64,000 nucleotides of DNA from Mucilaginibacter sp. UR6-11 (GCF_020880695.1 NZ_JAJIWO010000002.1:1-64000); one strand, 5' to 3'. Numbered from the stretch's first letter, positions 28,729 to 38,160 are shown. Notes: generated by a model not told the origin, from the sequence alone. A program made the numbers and translations.

Positions 28729-29340
28729 GTGGATCATCATTTGGAAAATCATGCAGCAGATAGAGAACTGGTTGATGAAGTATTGGCCGGTGATCGCTAT
28801 GCTTTCGGCAAGATCATCAAAAATACGGAAGCGCTGGTGGCGATGATCGTTTTTAAAATGATCGCTAACAGTGGTGACCGCAAGGACCTGGTGCAGGATA
28901 TTTATTTGAAAACATTTCATGGGTTGCCTAACTTCCGGTTCAAGTCAAAACTTTCCACCTGGATCGGGCAGATCGCTTACCACACCTGTCTGCATTACCT
29001 GGAGAAAAGAAAGCTGCTGTTGCTGGACCAAACGGATAACGGGGAGGAGACTTCTGAGCTGACTTTAGAAGCACTCAGCAACCAAAAGTTAAGCGCTTCC
29101 GAAAATGATATTGAAAAACAACTGAACAGGAAGGAACTGAATAGCATCCTGGAGAAGGAGATCGATAAGCTCCCGCCGGTTTACCGCACACTGCTGATCT
29201 TATACCGCGAAGAACTGAGCAACGAGGAAATGATGCAGATCACGGGCCTGCCGGAAGGCACGATAAAAAGTTATCTCTTTCGTGCGCGGAAAACATTAAA
29301 AGAAAATATATTGAGTAATTACAAAAAGGAGGACTTATGA
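28729..29340 (+). CDS. ECF RNA polymerase sigma factor
   Basis: A 203-residue sigma-70 factor with region 2 (RKDLVQDIYLKTF ... STWIGQIAYHTC) and region 4 (LPPVYRTLLILYREELSNEE, MMQITGLPEGTIKSYLFRAR). The start is GTG; no ATG occurs in frame before region 2. Its end overlaps the next gene by 4 bp (ATGA), the usual sigma/anti-sigma coupling. A promoter motif upstream is repeated before the third gene, suggesting it reads its own promoter. Confidence 0.9.
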   Translation: MDHHLENHAADRELVDEVLAGDRYAFGKIIKNTEALVAMIVFKMIANSGDRKDLVQDIYLKTFHGLPNFRFKSKLSTWIGQIAYHTCLHYLEKRKLLLLDQTDNGEETSELTLEALSNQKLSASENDIEKQLNRKELNSILEKEIDKLPPVYRTLLILYREELSNEEMMQITGLPEGTIKSYLFRARKTLKENILSNYKKEDL

Positions 29341-29780
29341 ATAAGCTTCATTTGAGCGAAGAGGAAATTCAGCAATACGCGCTGGGAAGAGCAGATTTAA
29401 GTACCAAAGAACATATCCGTTCCTGCGCATTCTGTGAGGCCAGGGCTGCTGATTACCGGTTGATCTTTTCAGAACTGGATCAGTTGCCCAAGCCGGCTTT
29501 TGACTTTAATGTGGCCAGCCTTGTACTGGCGCAGCTGCCCCAGCCGGAAACCTCCCTGGACAGGAGAGAACGCTGGATCTACCTGCTCGTTTTCGCGGCA
29601 CTGGCTTCGATCGGCATCCCGGTTTATCTGTTCCGGATATACTTTTTTAAAATGTTCACCGATATTTTACCGGAGGCCATGTACCTGGTCATCCTCGTTA
29701 CCCTGTTTTTACTCGTTTTCCAGGGCGTCGAAATGTTCCGTAAGTACCAAAAACAGATCAATACGTTAAATTATAAATAA
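29337..29780 (+). CDS. Zinc-type anti-sigma factor, membrane-bound
   Basis: A 147-residue protein with a cytoplasmic N-terminus carrying H-x3-C-x2-C (HIRSCAFC, about residues 26-33), the ZAS zinc motif, then two hydrophobic helices (about 80-102 and 112-132). ZAS proteins bind their cognate ECF sigma factor and release it on a signal. Overlap with the sigma gene supports pairing. Immediately after its stop begins the second ECF-type promoter. The inducing signal is unknown. Confidence 0.82.
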   Translation: MNKLHLSEEEIQQYALGRADLSTKEHIRSCAFCEARAADYRLIFSELDQLPKPAFDFNVASLVLAQLPQPETSLDRRERWIYLLVFAALASIGIPVYLFRIYFFKMFTDILPEAMYLVILVTLFLLVFQGVEMFRKYQKQINTLNYK

Positions 29781-29811
29781 TTGCAACTTTGACCGGCGCT
29801 GCCGTTCTAAT
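29781..29811 (+). promoter_or_regulatory. ECF-type promoter before the membrane-protein gene
   Basis: TTGCAACTTT (29781-29790), 15 bp, TCTAAT (29806-29811), identical blocks and spacing to the copy at 28690-28720. It starts directly after the anti-sigma stop and ends 27 bp before the ATG at 29839. The spacers differ, so the match is unlikely to be a simple duplication. Confidence 0.7.
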
Positions 29812-29838
29812 ACCTTATAAACAGCATTAAAAAACAAC

Positions 29839-30273
29839 ATGAAAAAAATCATCATCACTATAGGCGCTGTGGCGGGCACATGGACTGCCGCCGCAGCGCA
29901 AAATTCAAACGCTGCTGGAGATAACTTCAGATATGATTTGCTTCACACGTCCAGTGTGATACTAACCATCGTGGTATTTTCCGTAGTCGCCCTCACCTTT
30001 ATCAAATGGCTGCTGGACTACCGGCTTAAAAACAAGCTGATCGAAAAGGGAGCGCCGGATCATATCGTATCGCAGCTTTTACAACCCATTACCAGTGACG
30101 ATAAAAATATAACCATTAAATGGTTTGCCCTGTTAATGGGCCTGGGTATTGGATTATCCTTTGTAGATTATTTCCAGCCGCTCGGCATCCATTCCCTGGC
30201 GATTATGTCCTTCAGCCTTGCAGTCAGTTTCCTGGGTTATTATTTTTATATCAACCGCAGGGAAAAATCATAA
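29839..30273 (+). CDS. Small inner-membrane protein (DUF6249-like)
   Basis: A 144-residue protein with a signal-peptide-like N-terminus (to about residue 20, AAAAQN) and about three membrane helices (about 36-56, 92-110 and 116-135). A short basic loop (DYRLKNKLIEKG) separates them. It resembles DUF6249 proteins often found beside ECF sigma/anti-sigma pairs in Bacteroidota. Being behind a matching ECF promoter, it is probably a target of the upstream sigma factor. Function unknown. Confidence 0.7.
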   Translation: MKKIIITIGAVAGTWTAAAAQNSNAAGDNFRYDLLHTSSVILTIVVFSVVALTFIKWLLDYRLKNKLIEKGAPDHIVSQLLQPITSDDKNITIKWFALLMGLGIGLSFVDYFQPLGIHSLAIMSFSLAVSFLGYYFYINRREKS

Positions 30274-30367
30274 ACAGCACCTTAAATTATTGAAATCATC
30301 TTGTTAAAAAACACCGCCCTGAAATCGGGCCCGGATAAATACTGCCTTATTTTAATTAAAAATAGAT

Positions 30368-32833
30368 ATGAAAACTTTTTTCCTGACACTCTCCCTATGT
30401 TCCCTGGTCTTCCTGAAAGGCTTAGCCCAGGACCTTAAATCTGCTTTTCCCGTAAAAGGTTACCGGGAAACCGCCCCCAAAATCAATGACCTGGTGCATA
30501 CCAAACTCAGTGTGCGTTTTGACTATAAAAAACGTTATTTATATGGCAAGGAATGGCTGACCCTGCATCCTCATTTTTATCCGACCGACACTCTCCGGCT
30601 CGATGCCAAAGGCATGGATATTCATACTATCGCGATCCTGAAAAATGGTAAGAACATACCCCTGCAGTTTTCTTATGACAGTCTGAGTTTAAATATCAGA
30701 TTGGACAAAATTTACCAACCTGCTGAAAACTATACCCTCTATATCACCTATACGGCAAAGCCCGAAGAATTGAAGGGAAGACGTAACAACGAACATGGCT
30801 TGTATTTTGTCAACCCGGACGGTACCGAAAAGGATAAGCCTACACAGGTCTGGACGCTTGGCGAACCGGAAAATAATTCTTGCTGGTTCCCTACGATCGA
30901 CAAGCCGGATCAGAAAACCACCCAAGAGATCAGTATGACCGTTCCCGGCAAATATGTGACTTTATCCAACGGCCGACTGGCTGCACAGAAAAATAATCCC
31001 GACGGTACCCGTACCGATATCTGGAAGATGGAGTTGCCGCATTCGCCCTACCTGTTTATGATGGCCGTAGGTGACTTTAAAATCATTAAGGACAGCTGGC
31101 ACGGAAAGGAAGTTAGCTATTACCTTGAGCCGAAATACGTCCCATATGCGAAAGACAATTTCGGCGTTGTACCAGAAGCCATTGATTTTTTCTCTAAAAC
31201 TTTAGGGGTTGACTTCCCCTGGAACAAATATGCGGAGGTATCCGTTCGCGATTATGTAGGCGGGGCAATGGAAAATACGACCGCAGCTATATTTGGTAAC
31301 GTTTCCACGCGAAGGGAACTGGCAGATAGTTATTACAATCCGGGTATGGAACATGAGCTGTTTCACCAGTGGTTTGGCGACTATGTGACCTGTGAGAGCT
31401 GGAGCAATATCACCCTGAATGAATCCTTCGCAGATTTTGGAGAACTGATCTGGCTGGAGCACAAATACGGAAAGGATGCGGCGGATGCACATCTCCAGTA
31501 CGGATTGCAGAATTACCTGGAAAGCCGGGATGCCCGTACCAAAAACCTGGTGACTTTTTACTATAACAATCCTAAGGACCCCTTTGGCATTACTTATTCC
31601 AAAGGGGGGCGCATTTTAAATATGCTGCGAAACTACCTGGGCGATGCGGCATTTTATAAGGGCCTGCATCTTTACCTGACCACCTACGCCTTTAAGAATG
31701 CGGAAGTACCGCAATTAAGGATGGCGCTGGAAGAAGCCAGCGGCCTCGACCTGAACTGGTTCTTTAACCAATGGTATTATGGCGCGGGCCACCCGGTACT
31801 AGATATTCGCTACCAGTGGGACGAGGTAACAAAAACGCAAATGGTTTTTTTACAGCAAACACAGGATGGGGCCGCTTTTACCTTACCGGTCGCGGTAGAT
31901 CTGTATGTTAACGGCGCGAAAGAACGCCATAAGATCTGGCTGCGCAATAAGGCGGATACGTTAACTTTCAAAACATCCACAAAACCCGAGCTGGTTAACG
32001 TGGATGCAGATAAAATATTAGTTGCTGAGAAGACCGATCATAAGACCCTGGCAGAGTTGGTTTACCAGTATTTCCATGCGCCGCTTTACCTCGACCGTTA
32101 TGAAGCCATGGACTTTGCGGAAAAGAACACGGATGACACGGAGGCGCAAAGAGTGCTGATCGCTGCGTTAAAAGACCCCTTCTCCGGCCTGCGCCGGAAG
32201 GCGATCTGGGCACTTAACCAGAACAAAGAAGATATTCATAATATCAATGCTACTTTGCGAAATGCTTCGCTCCCTTTGCTGGCGAATCTTGCCCGTACGG
32301 ACCCGAATACTTTGGTGCAGGCAGATGCGATCAATACCCTTTCGGTATTGAAAGACCCGGTCTACCTTGACCTGTTCCGACAAAGGCTCAATAGTCCATC
32401 ATATTCGGTATCAGGCGCGGCACTGAATGGTATTATCCGCATAGACCCAGCATTGGGCTTAAGCTTGGCCAAACGCTTTGAAAACGACAATGAGGGACAG
32501 TTGACGCAGGCCATCATCAACGTTTATGCTGAGCAGGGCGCCGATACCCAGTGGCCCTTTGTTTACCAACGTTATCAAGCGGCCGAAATACAGGACCAGA
32601 TCCACTTGGTTAAAGCATTTTCGGATATGATAGGGCGCTTAACCCGGCAGGAGGCGGTTTTACAAGGTATAGATGAGCTAAAGCGAGTGGCTATCAGGCA
32701 CAAGGGCGACGGTGTGGCGCCTTACATGATCAAATTCTTAAACAGTATAAAAGACCAGCGTACCGGGTTGAACGATTCTTCCGGTGCGAAAGCATCGGCA
32801 GATGCCATTCAGCAAATCAATGATGCCAAATAA
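30368..32833 (+). CDS. M1-family zinc metallopeptidase, exported
   Basis: An 821-residue aminopeptidase-like protein with signal peptide (cut about residue 20, KGLAQ). The substrate-binding motif GGAMEN is followed by HELFH-x18-E (zinc ligands plus catalytic Glu), the M1 gluzincin signature. The C-terminal region (about 560-800) has helical HEAT-like repeats. It would trim N-terminal residues from peptides in the periplasm or outside. It lies in the ECF-sigma cluster and is directly followed by an S41 peptidase whose possible first ATG overlaps this stop. Confidence 0.92.
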   Translation: MKTFFLTLSLCSLVFLKGLAQDLKSAFPVKGYRETAPKINDLVHTKLSVRFDYKKRYLYGKEWLTLHPHFYPTDTLRLDAKGMDIHTIAILKNGKNIPLQFSYDSLSLNIRLDKIYQPAENYTLYITYTAKPEELKGRRNNEHGLYFVNPDGTEKDKPTQVWTLGEPENNSCWFPTIDKPDQKTTQEISMTVPGKYVTLSNGRLAAQKNNPDGTRTDIWKMELPHSPYLFMMAVGDFKIIKDSWHGKEVSYYLEPKYVPYAKDNFGVVPEAIDFFSKTLGVDFPWNKYAEVSVRDYVGGAMENTTAAIFGNVSTRRELADSYYNPGMEHELFHQWFGDYVTCESWSNITLNESFADFGELIWLEHKYGKDAADAHLQYGLQNYLESRDARTKNLVTFYYNNPKDPFGITYSKGGRILNMLRNYLGDAAFYKGLHLYLTTYAFKNAEVPQLRMALEEASGLDLNWFFNQWYYGAGHPVLDIRYQWDEVTKTQMVFLQQTQDGAAFTLPVAVDLYVNGAKERHKIWLRNKADTLTFKTSTKPELVNVDADKILVAEKTDHKTLAELVYQYFHAPLYLDRYEAMDFAEKNTDDTEAQRVLIAALKDPFSGLRRKAIWALNQNKEDIHNINATLRNASLPLLANLARTDPNTLVQADAINTLSVLKDPVYLDLFRQRLNSPSYSVSGAALNGIIRIDPALGLSLAKRFENDNEGQLTQAIINVYAEQGADTQWPFVYQRYQAAEIQDQIHLVKAFSDMIGRLTRQEAVLQGIDELKRVAIRHKGDGVAPYMIKFLNSIKDQRTGLNDSSGAKASADAIQQINDAK

Positions 32834-32856
32834 TGATAATCCCAAAAGCGAATGCA

Positions 32857-34224
32857 ATGAAAATACTATATAGACAATTAACGATAGCGCTTTTTCTTTT
32901 CTTTTTCCTTTTTGAGGCAGCTTTTGCGCAATCTGCAAATGATATTTCAAAACAGATTTCACCCGAATTGCTGCAACAGGATTTCACTTCGTTGCGCGAC
33001 ACACTGCAAAAAATACACGCCGGGCTATACCGCTATAAAAGCAAATCTGAAATGGACAGGCTGTTTGACCGCTATTTCAAAGAGCTGGACTATCCGATGA
33101 GCAAGGTAGCTTATTTCGCGATCATCAGCCAACTGATCAGCGGGATCGAAGACGGGCATACCGAGTGCTTCCTGCCAAAGGACCTGATCAGCCAATTCAA
33201 AACAGAAGTCAAACTATTCCCTGTTCAGCTTAGGTTCATCGGCAACAACGCTTACGTGCCCTGCGATACCCGGGAGTTTCCCGCAGGGACAGAGATCCTG
33301 GCCATTGATCATCGAAGCATTGGTACAATCAGGAAGCGGCTATTTGAACACTTATCATCCGATGGCCGTATCCAAACCGAAAAATATGTCAAAGTAAATG
33401 ACGGCCATGATCCTTTTGCCTACCTGTATGACGTGGTTTACGGAACTCAGGAAAATTTCGAAGTAAAATATAAAACAAGAGATGGGGCTACGGCGGTAAA
33501 AACCATTGCCGCGGATTACTTCAAAAACATGGAATGTCCTCCTCCTGTGCGGGTTATGCCCAGCCGGTACCTGGAGCTGTCGTATCAGCCGGGTAACGTC
33601 GCCGTGATGACCATCCGCACCTTTGCCAATGAATACCTGGTCCAAACCAAAGAAAACCTGGCTGACTATTTAGCGGCATCTTTTAAGGAGCTGGAAGATA
33701 AAAATGTAAACAGCCTGATCATTGACCTGCGGGAGAATGGCGGTGGTGACGACAGTAATGGAGCTCTGCTTTATAGTTACCTTACTGATCGCCCTTTCGC
33801 CTATTATACCTCACTAAGCTCAACAACCGGTGCTATAAAAGATCATCCCGACCTGGTGGAATTACAACAACCGCAAAAGATTAATTACAAGGGAAAGGTC
33901 GTTTTCCTCACCAGCGGTAAAAGCTTTTCCGGTGCAGCTGAGTTTTCATCCATTGCCAAAACAAACAGCCGGGGTATATTTGTCGGCGAGGAAACCGGGG
34001 GCGGCTATGACGGAAATACCTCTGGAAATAGAATAACTTTCTTTCTGCCAAATACCAAAATCAAGGTAAATATCCCCTTGTTTAAATATGTCATGGCAGT
34101 AAAGAAAGTTAAATACAAAGATAGGGGCACTATTCCGGATTATTTGATCGTACCGTCGATGAACGATATACTTCAACACCAGGATGTACAGATGGTATTC
34201 GCGCTGAAACTTGCGGCTAAATAA
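32857..34224 (+). CDS. S41-family (C-terminal processing/tricorn-like) serine peptidase, exported
   Basis: About 455 residues from the ATG at 32857, giving a clean signal peptide (LTIALFLFFFLFEAAFA, cut before QSAN). An ATG at 32833 overlapping the previous stop is an alternative. The S41 core has NGGGDDSNG (about 300) and the Ser region TSGKSFSGAAEFSS, with the later GEETGGG motif. The N-terminal part lacks an obvious PDZ signature. It would degrade or process periplasmic peptides and is likely cotranscribed with the M1 peptidase. Confidence 0.88.
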   Translation: MKILYRQLTIALFLFFFLFEAAFAQSANDISKQISPELLQQDFTSLRDTLQKIHAGLYRYKSKSEMDRLFDRYFKELDYPMSKVAYFAIISQLISGIEDGHTECFLPKDLISQFKTEVKLFPVQLRFIGNNAYVPCDTREFPAGTEILAIDHRSIGTIRKRLFEHLSSDGRIQTEKYVKVNDGHDPFAYLYDVVYGTQENFEVKYKTRDGATAVKTIAADYFKNMECPPPVRVMPSRYLELSYQPGNVAVMTIRTFANEYLVQTKENLADYLAASFKELEDKNVNSLIIDLRENGGGDDSNGALLYSYLTDRPFAYYTSLSSTTGAIKDHPDLVELQQPQKINYKGKVVFLTSGKSFSGAAEFSSIAKTNSRGIFVGEETGGGYDGNTSGNRITFFLPNTKIKVNIPLFKYVMAVKKVKYKDRGTIPDYLIVPSMNDILQHQDVQMVFALKLAAK

Positions 34225-34328
34225 TAAGGTATAGTTTATTATAAGTTCCAACTGCTTAAATACTCGCCAGGCGATTTGTATTTCATGGAGATGGGCAAAC
34301 CCAGGCTGCATGCCTATAACGTCAACAA

Positions 34329-34356
34329 AAAGCCTTCAGAAAAATCTGAAGGCTTT
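34329..34356. terminator. Bidirectional hairpin terminator
   Basis: AAAGCCTTCAGA (34329-34340) pairs perfectly with TCTGAAGGCTTT (34345-34356) around AAAA. It lies between the rightward S41 peptidase gene and the leftward tRNA-Arg, with T/A tracts on both sides. A second inverted pair, ATCTCCCAT (34378-34386) and ATGGGAGAT (34400-34408), sits next to the tRNA 3' end. Confidence 0.75.
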
Positions 34357-34412
34357 CGATAAAAACTTTTTTTAATGATCTCCCATGCTTATCACATGGA
34401 TGGGAGATTTTG

Positions 34413-34484
34413 TGGTCCCGACGAGAATCGAACTCATATCTAGAGTTTAGGAAACTCCTATTCTATCCGTTGAACTACGGGACC
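34413..34484 (-). tRNA. tRNA-Arg (anticodon CCU)
   Basis: The 72-nt gene read leftward folds as a cloverleaf. The acceptor GGUCCCG pairs with CGGGACC, with discriminator A. The anticodon stem is GGAGU/ACUCU and its loop UUCCUAA gives anticodon CCU (reads AGG). The T-loop region GAGUUCGAUUCUC is standard. The 3' CCA is not encoded. Confidence 0.95.
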
Positions 34485-34574
34485 GTGTTTGCAAATCTGC
34501 AGACGTGCAAATGTGCAAATTATCAATGAGTATCTAAAGGCTAAATTAAAAATCCTTTGGATCTCCCTGACATA

Positions 34575-36644
34575 TTATCTAATGACAGACCCGTCATGAA
34601 ATTCGTCAACCGGGGTTACAAAGGTTAGCTTGCCTTCTGCATTCTCTGCCATCAGTATCATCCCCTGCGATACAATCCCTTTTATTTCGCGCGGTTCCAA
34701 ATTAACCAGGATACTCACTTTTTTTCCTATTACCGCCTCGGGCTCATAATATTCAGCAATGCCTGATACCACGGTGCGTTGATCAATCCCGGTATCAATT
34801 GTCAATTTTAACAACTTTTTCGTCTTAGCAACCTTTTCGGCTGTTAAGATGGTCCCGGTGCGGATATCCATTGCGGCAAAGGTTTCGTAATTAATATTAT
34901 CCTTTGCAGGCATAATCTTTACCTCTTCCACAAGCGCAGGTTCCTGTTTCTTATTATGCAGTTTTTCTATTTGTCTTTCAATTACTTCGTCTTCAACTTT
35001 TTCAAACAGTAGCGCTGCGTGATTAAGCTGATGTCCGTTAGCAAATGTCAGTTCCTGATCAAAGGTAAATTCGACAGGTAAATTAAGCATTTCAAATATC
35101 TTCCTGGCGGTAGCGGGTAAAAATGGCTGTAAACAAGTTGCCAGATGCCCGATTATAAATAGGCTGTTATGCAAGGCGTCCTTTGCTGCGGCCGGATCTG
35201 TTTTAATAGTTTTCCAGGGCTCTTTCTCTGTAAGATATTTATTGCCTAACCGCGCTATATCCATTACGCTTTGCAGGCCCTGCCTAAAACGGTAGCTTTC
35301 AATACCGCTTTCCAACGCATCATAAAATATGCCTATTTCATCGTTTAGGTAGCCGTCAGTAAGCGTGATTTTGCCTGTTTCGCTTTCAACTTTACCGTCA
35401 AAAAACTTATGCATCAGGATCATCACGCGATTTACAAAATTACCCAATATGGCTACCAGTTCATTGTTTACACGGGCCTGGTAATCTTTCCAGGTAAATT
35501 CGCTGTCGCTGGTCTCGGGCAGTATAGACGTTAATACGTAACGTAATTCATCCTGCTTGCCCGGAAACTCCTCCAGATATTCATGCAACCATACGGCATG
35601 GTTACGTGAGGTTGAAAGCTTATCGCCCTCCAGGTTTAAAAACTCATTGGCAGGTACATTTTCAGGTAAAATATACTCGCCATGCGCATGTAATATTGAC
35701 GGGAAAATAATACAATGAAATACGATGTTATCCTTACCAATAAAATGGATCAGGCAAGCATTGTCGGCTTCATCTTCCTGCTGTTTCCAATATAATTTCC
35801 AGTCCCTGCCCTTATCAATAGCCCATTGCTTGGTTGCTGATATATAACCTATCGGCGCATCCATCCAGACATATAATTTCTTTCCTTTTGCTTCCTCTAA
35901 CGGAACGTCAATCCCCCAATCCAGATCGCGGGTCATAGAGCGTGGCTGCAAGCCTGATTTTAGCCATGATTTACATTGGCCAAATACATTTACTTTCCAG
36001 CTTCCCTCTTTCTGGTCAATCCATTGTTCAAGCCAGGGCTGATATTTATCTAACGGCAAAAACCAGTGTTTGGTAGGCTTTAACACAGGGGTTTTACCAC
36101 TAAGGGTTGATACCGGGTTGATGAGGTCAGTAGGATTTAAAGAGGTGCCGCACCTTTCGCACTGATCGCCGTAAGCGTTCTCGTTATGACAATTTGGGCA
36201 GGTGCCGGTTATATACCTGTCTGCTAAAAATTGATTATAATCCTCATCATAGTATTGCTCAGAGAATTTTTCAATAAACTCATCTTTTTCATATAAGTTC
36301 AGAAAAAATTCCTGCGACAGATCATGATGGATCTGTGATGAAGTGCGATGATAAATATCAAAGGCGATACCAAATTCTTCAAAACTATTTTTTATTTGAT
36401 GGTGATATTTATCAATAATAGCCTGTGGCGTAGTGCTTTCTTTTTTCGCTTTTATGGTGATAGCCGCCCCATGCTCATCTGATCCGCAGATGTAAACCAC
36501 ATCCCGTTTTTTAAGGCGCAAATAACGCACAAATATGTCGGCAGGTAAATAGGCGCCTGCTAAATGGCCTATGTGTAACGGGCCGTTGGCATAGGGTAAC
36601 GCCGATGTAATTGTAAATCTTTTATATTTATTAAGTTGTGACAT
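34575..36644 (-). CDS. metG: Methionyl-tRNA synthetase
   Basis: A 689-residue class I synthetase. The HIGH motif is in GPLHIGHLAG (about 16-25), a zinc knuckle has CPNC and CERC (about 150-170), and the KMSKS loop reads KLSTS. An anticodon-binding helical domain and a C-terminal tRNA-binding (EMAP-like) domain (about 585-689) follow, the length of two-domain MetG. It charges tRNA-Met in the cytoplasm. It is read leftward beside the tRNA-Arg gene. Confidence 0.96.
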   Translation of the reverse strand: MSQLNKYKRFTITSALPYANGPLHIGHLAGAYLPADIFVRYLRLKKRDVVYICGSDEHGAAITIKAKKESTTPQAIIDKYHHQIKNSFEEFGIAFDIYHRTSSQIHHDLSQEFFLNLYEKDEFIEKFSEQYYDEDYNQFLADRYITGTCPNCHNENAYGDQCERCGTSLNPTDLINPVSTLSGKTPVLKPTKHWFLPLDKYQPWLEQWIDQKEGSWKVNVFGQCKSWLKSGLQPRSMTRDLDWGIDVPLEEAKGKKLYVWMDAPIGYISATKQWAIDKGRDWKLYWKQQEDEADNACLIHFIGKDNIVFHCIIFPSILHAHGEYILPENVPANEFLNLEGDKLSTSRNHAVWLHEYLEEFPGKQDELRYVLTSILPETSDSEFTWKDYQARVNNELVAILGNFVNRVMILMHKFFDGKVESETGKITLTDGYLNDEIGIFYDALESGIESYRFRQGLQSVMDIARLGNKYLTEKEPWKTIKTDPAAAKDALHNSLFIIGHLATCLQPFLPATARKIFEMLNLPVEFTFDQELTFANGHQLNHAALLFEKVEDEVIERQIEKLHNKKQEPALVEEVKIMPAKDNINYETFAAMDIRTGTILTAEKVAKTKKLLKLTIDTGIDQRTVVSGIAEYYEPEAVIGKKVSILVNLEPREIKGIVSQGMILMAENAEGKLTFVTPVDEFHDGSVIR

Positions 36645-36722
36645 AATGGATTTGGCAAAGATAAGCTATTTGGTTGGGAAGTGGGAAAGGCGGAAAGTCA
36701 GAAACTTTTTTTAATATTGACT

Positions 36723-37640
36723 ATGCATACAGCAACCCCATTACCCACAATACAACCGCCACATCTAAAAAAAGGCGATAAAATTGCCATAACCTGTCCG
36801 GCAAAAAAACTACCCGGGCCAATGGATGACGCCATTTCATTATTACAGTCGTGGGGTTTAGAGGTTGTTTTGGGCGCAACCGTTGATGCCAGCTATCATC
36901 AGTTTGCCGGCGATGACAATCTTCGCGCAGCTGATTTGCAACGGTTTATTGACGACGACAGCGTCAAAGCGATAATAGCCGCACGCGGCGGTTATGGCAC
37001 CATAAGGATGATGGATAAGGTAAATTTTGACAGACTTGCACAGCAACCCAAATGGCTGGTAGGGTTTAGCGATATAACCTTATTACACGCCCATATATAC
37101 AGCAATTATGGCTTACAAAGCATTCACGGGCAAATGCCGGTAAATATACCGGATGCTTCGGCCGGTTCGTTACAGACGCTTAAAAAAGCTTTGTTTGGAT
37201 CTGAGATTTCCTATTCTTTTCAATCGCATTCAATAAACAGGCCGGGGCAAAGTACGGGTGTTTTAATCGGCGGAAATTTGAGTCTGCTTATTGCATCCCT
37301 CAGTTCGGTATCAGACTTTAGCTATGATGGTAAAATACTATTTATTGAAGATGTTGGTGAATACCTGTATGCTATTGACCGCATGATCCGCACATTGGAC
37401 AGGGCCGGTAAGTTAAAAAATCTGGCAGGTTTAATTGTGGGTGGATTTAGCGAGGTTAAAGACAATGACATCCCTTTTGGACAAACCGTACCTGAAATAA
37501 TTATCGACGTGGTAAAAAATTATGGATATCCGGTTTGTTTTGATTTCCCGGCGGGGCATGTGCCGGATAATCAGGCGCTGATACTAGGCAAAAAATTGAT
37601 ACTGTCTGTTCATTCACAACAAGTTCAAATCCATTATTAA
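36723..37640 (+). CDS. LD-carboxypeptidase (S66 family)
   Basis: About 305 residues from the ATG at 36723. A GTG at 36681 would add 14 residues with no clear use. Family S66 signatures are ARGGYG near residue 80, GFSDITLLH with the likely nucleophile Ser, and LFIEDVGEYLYAIDRM. S66 enzymes remove the terminal D-alanine from murein tetrapeptides in cell-wall recycling. There is no signal peptide, fitting a cytoplasmic enzyme. It is divergent from metG. Confidence 0.9.
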   Translation: MHTATPLPTIQPPHLKKGDKIAITCPAKKLPGPMDDAISLLQSWGLEVVLGATVDASYHQFAGDDNLRAADLQRFIDDDSVKAIIAARGGYGTIRMMDKVNFDRLAQQPKWLVGFSDITLLHAHIYSNYGLQSIHGQMPVNIPDASAGSLQTLKKALFGSEISYSFQSHSINRPGQSTGVLIGGNLSLLIASLSSVSDFSYDGKILFIEDVGEYLYAIDRMIRTLDRAGKLKNLAGLIVGGFSEVKDNDIPFGQTVPEIIIDVVKNYGYPVCFDFPAGHVPDNQALILGKKLILSVHSQQVQIHY

Positions 37641-37644
37641 CAAA

Positions 37645-37677
37645 AATGGTCCGGAAAACGATGTTTTCCAGACCATT
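37645..37677. terminator. Hairpin between convergent genes
   Basis: AATGGTC and GGAAAAC (37645-37659) pair with GTTTTCC and GACCATT (37663-37677), with one mismatched pair and a GAT loop. It separates the rightward LD-carboxypeptidase from the leftward lipoprotein gene and probably ends both. Confidence 0.65.
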
Positions 37678-37696
37678 AAAACAACTTTAAAATATT

Positions 37697-38149
37697 TTAT
37701 AGTTGTGTAATCTTTATAGACGCTTTTTGATTAGCAGCCACATTGTCTTGCCCAATGGTAAATACTGTTCCATCTGCCGCAACGGCCTTGTTAAGGACGA
37801 TAGTTGCAGTACCCGGAGCAGTACCTGCTGGTACCGGTACACTGATAGCAACGGTTGTTGCATCTCTTGGTATAACCGCTGTTTGATTAGTCAATGTTAT
37901 GGCGCCGCTTACCGAATAGGTAACCGTAACTGTTTGTTGTAAAGCGGTACGTATTAAAAATGTAAACGCAGCCGCGCCAGGCGTAACATGGTCTGCATTC
38001 AATTTCACATTTACAGTAGCCAGGCTTTTAAATGCCGCATAAGGCGGTAATACGTTAACAATGGGATAATTATCTCCCGGCGAATATGCTTTTTTGCATG
38101 ATTGAAACACTAACGGCATCAACAGGCATATATATATTATTTTTTTCAT
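37697..38149 (-). CDS. Small lipoprotein with a beta-sandwich, SusCD-linked
   Basis: A 150-residue lipoprotein with lipobox at FQSC (Cys17). The mature part is rich in Thr, Val and Ala and alternates as beta-strands, resembling a Calx-beta or DUF1735-type surface domain (VTVTYSVSG; AISVPVPAG). It is last in the operon behind SusC and SusD and separated from SusD by 11 bp. Probably a surface accessory lipoprotein; family not certain. Confidence 0.75.
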   Translation of the reverse strand: MKKIIYICLLMPLVFQSCKKAYSPGDNYPIVNVLPPYAAFKSLATVNVKLNADHVTPGAAAFTFLIRTALQQTVTVTYSVSGAITLTNQTAVIPRDATTVAISVPVPAGTAPGTATIVLNKAVAADGTVFTIGQDNVAANQKASIKITQL

Positions 38150-38160
38150 GTCTTTATGTG

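Noticed and set aside
36681..36722. GTG start for the LD-carboxypeptidase
   Set aside because: The extra 14 residues precede the conserved S66 start and the ATG at 36723 gives the normal length.
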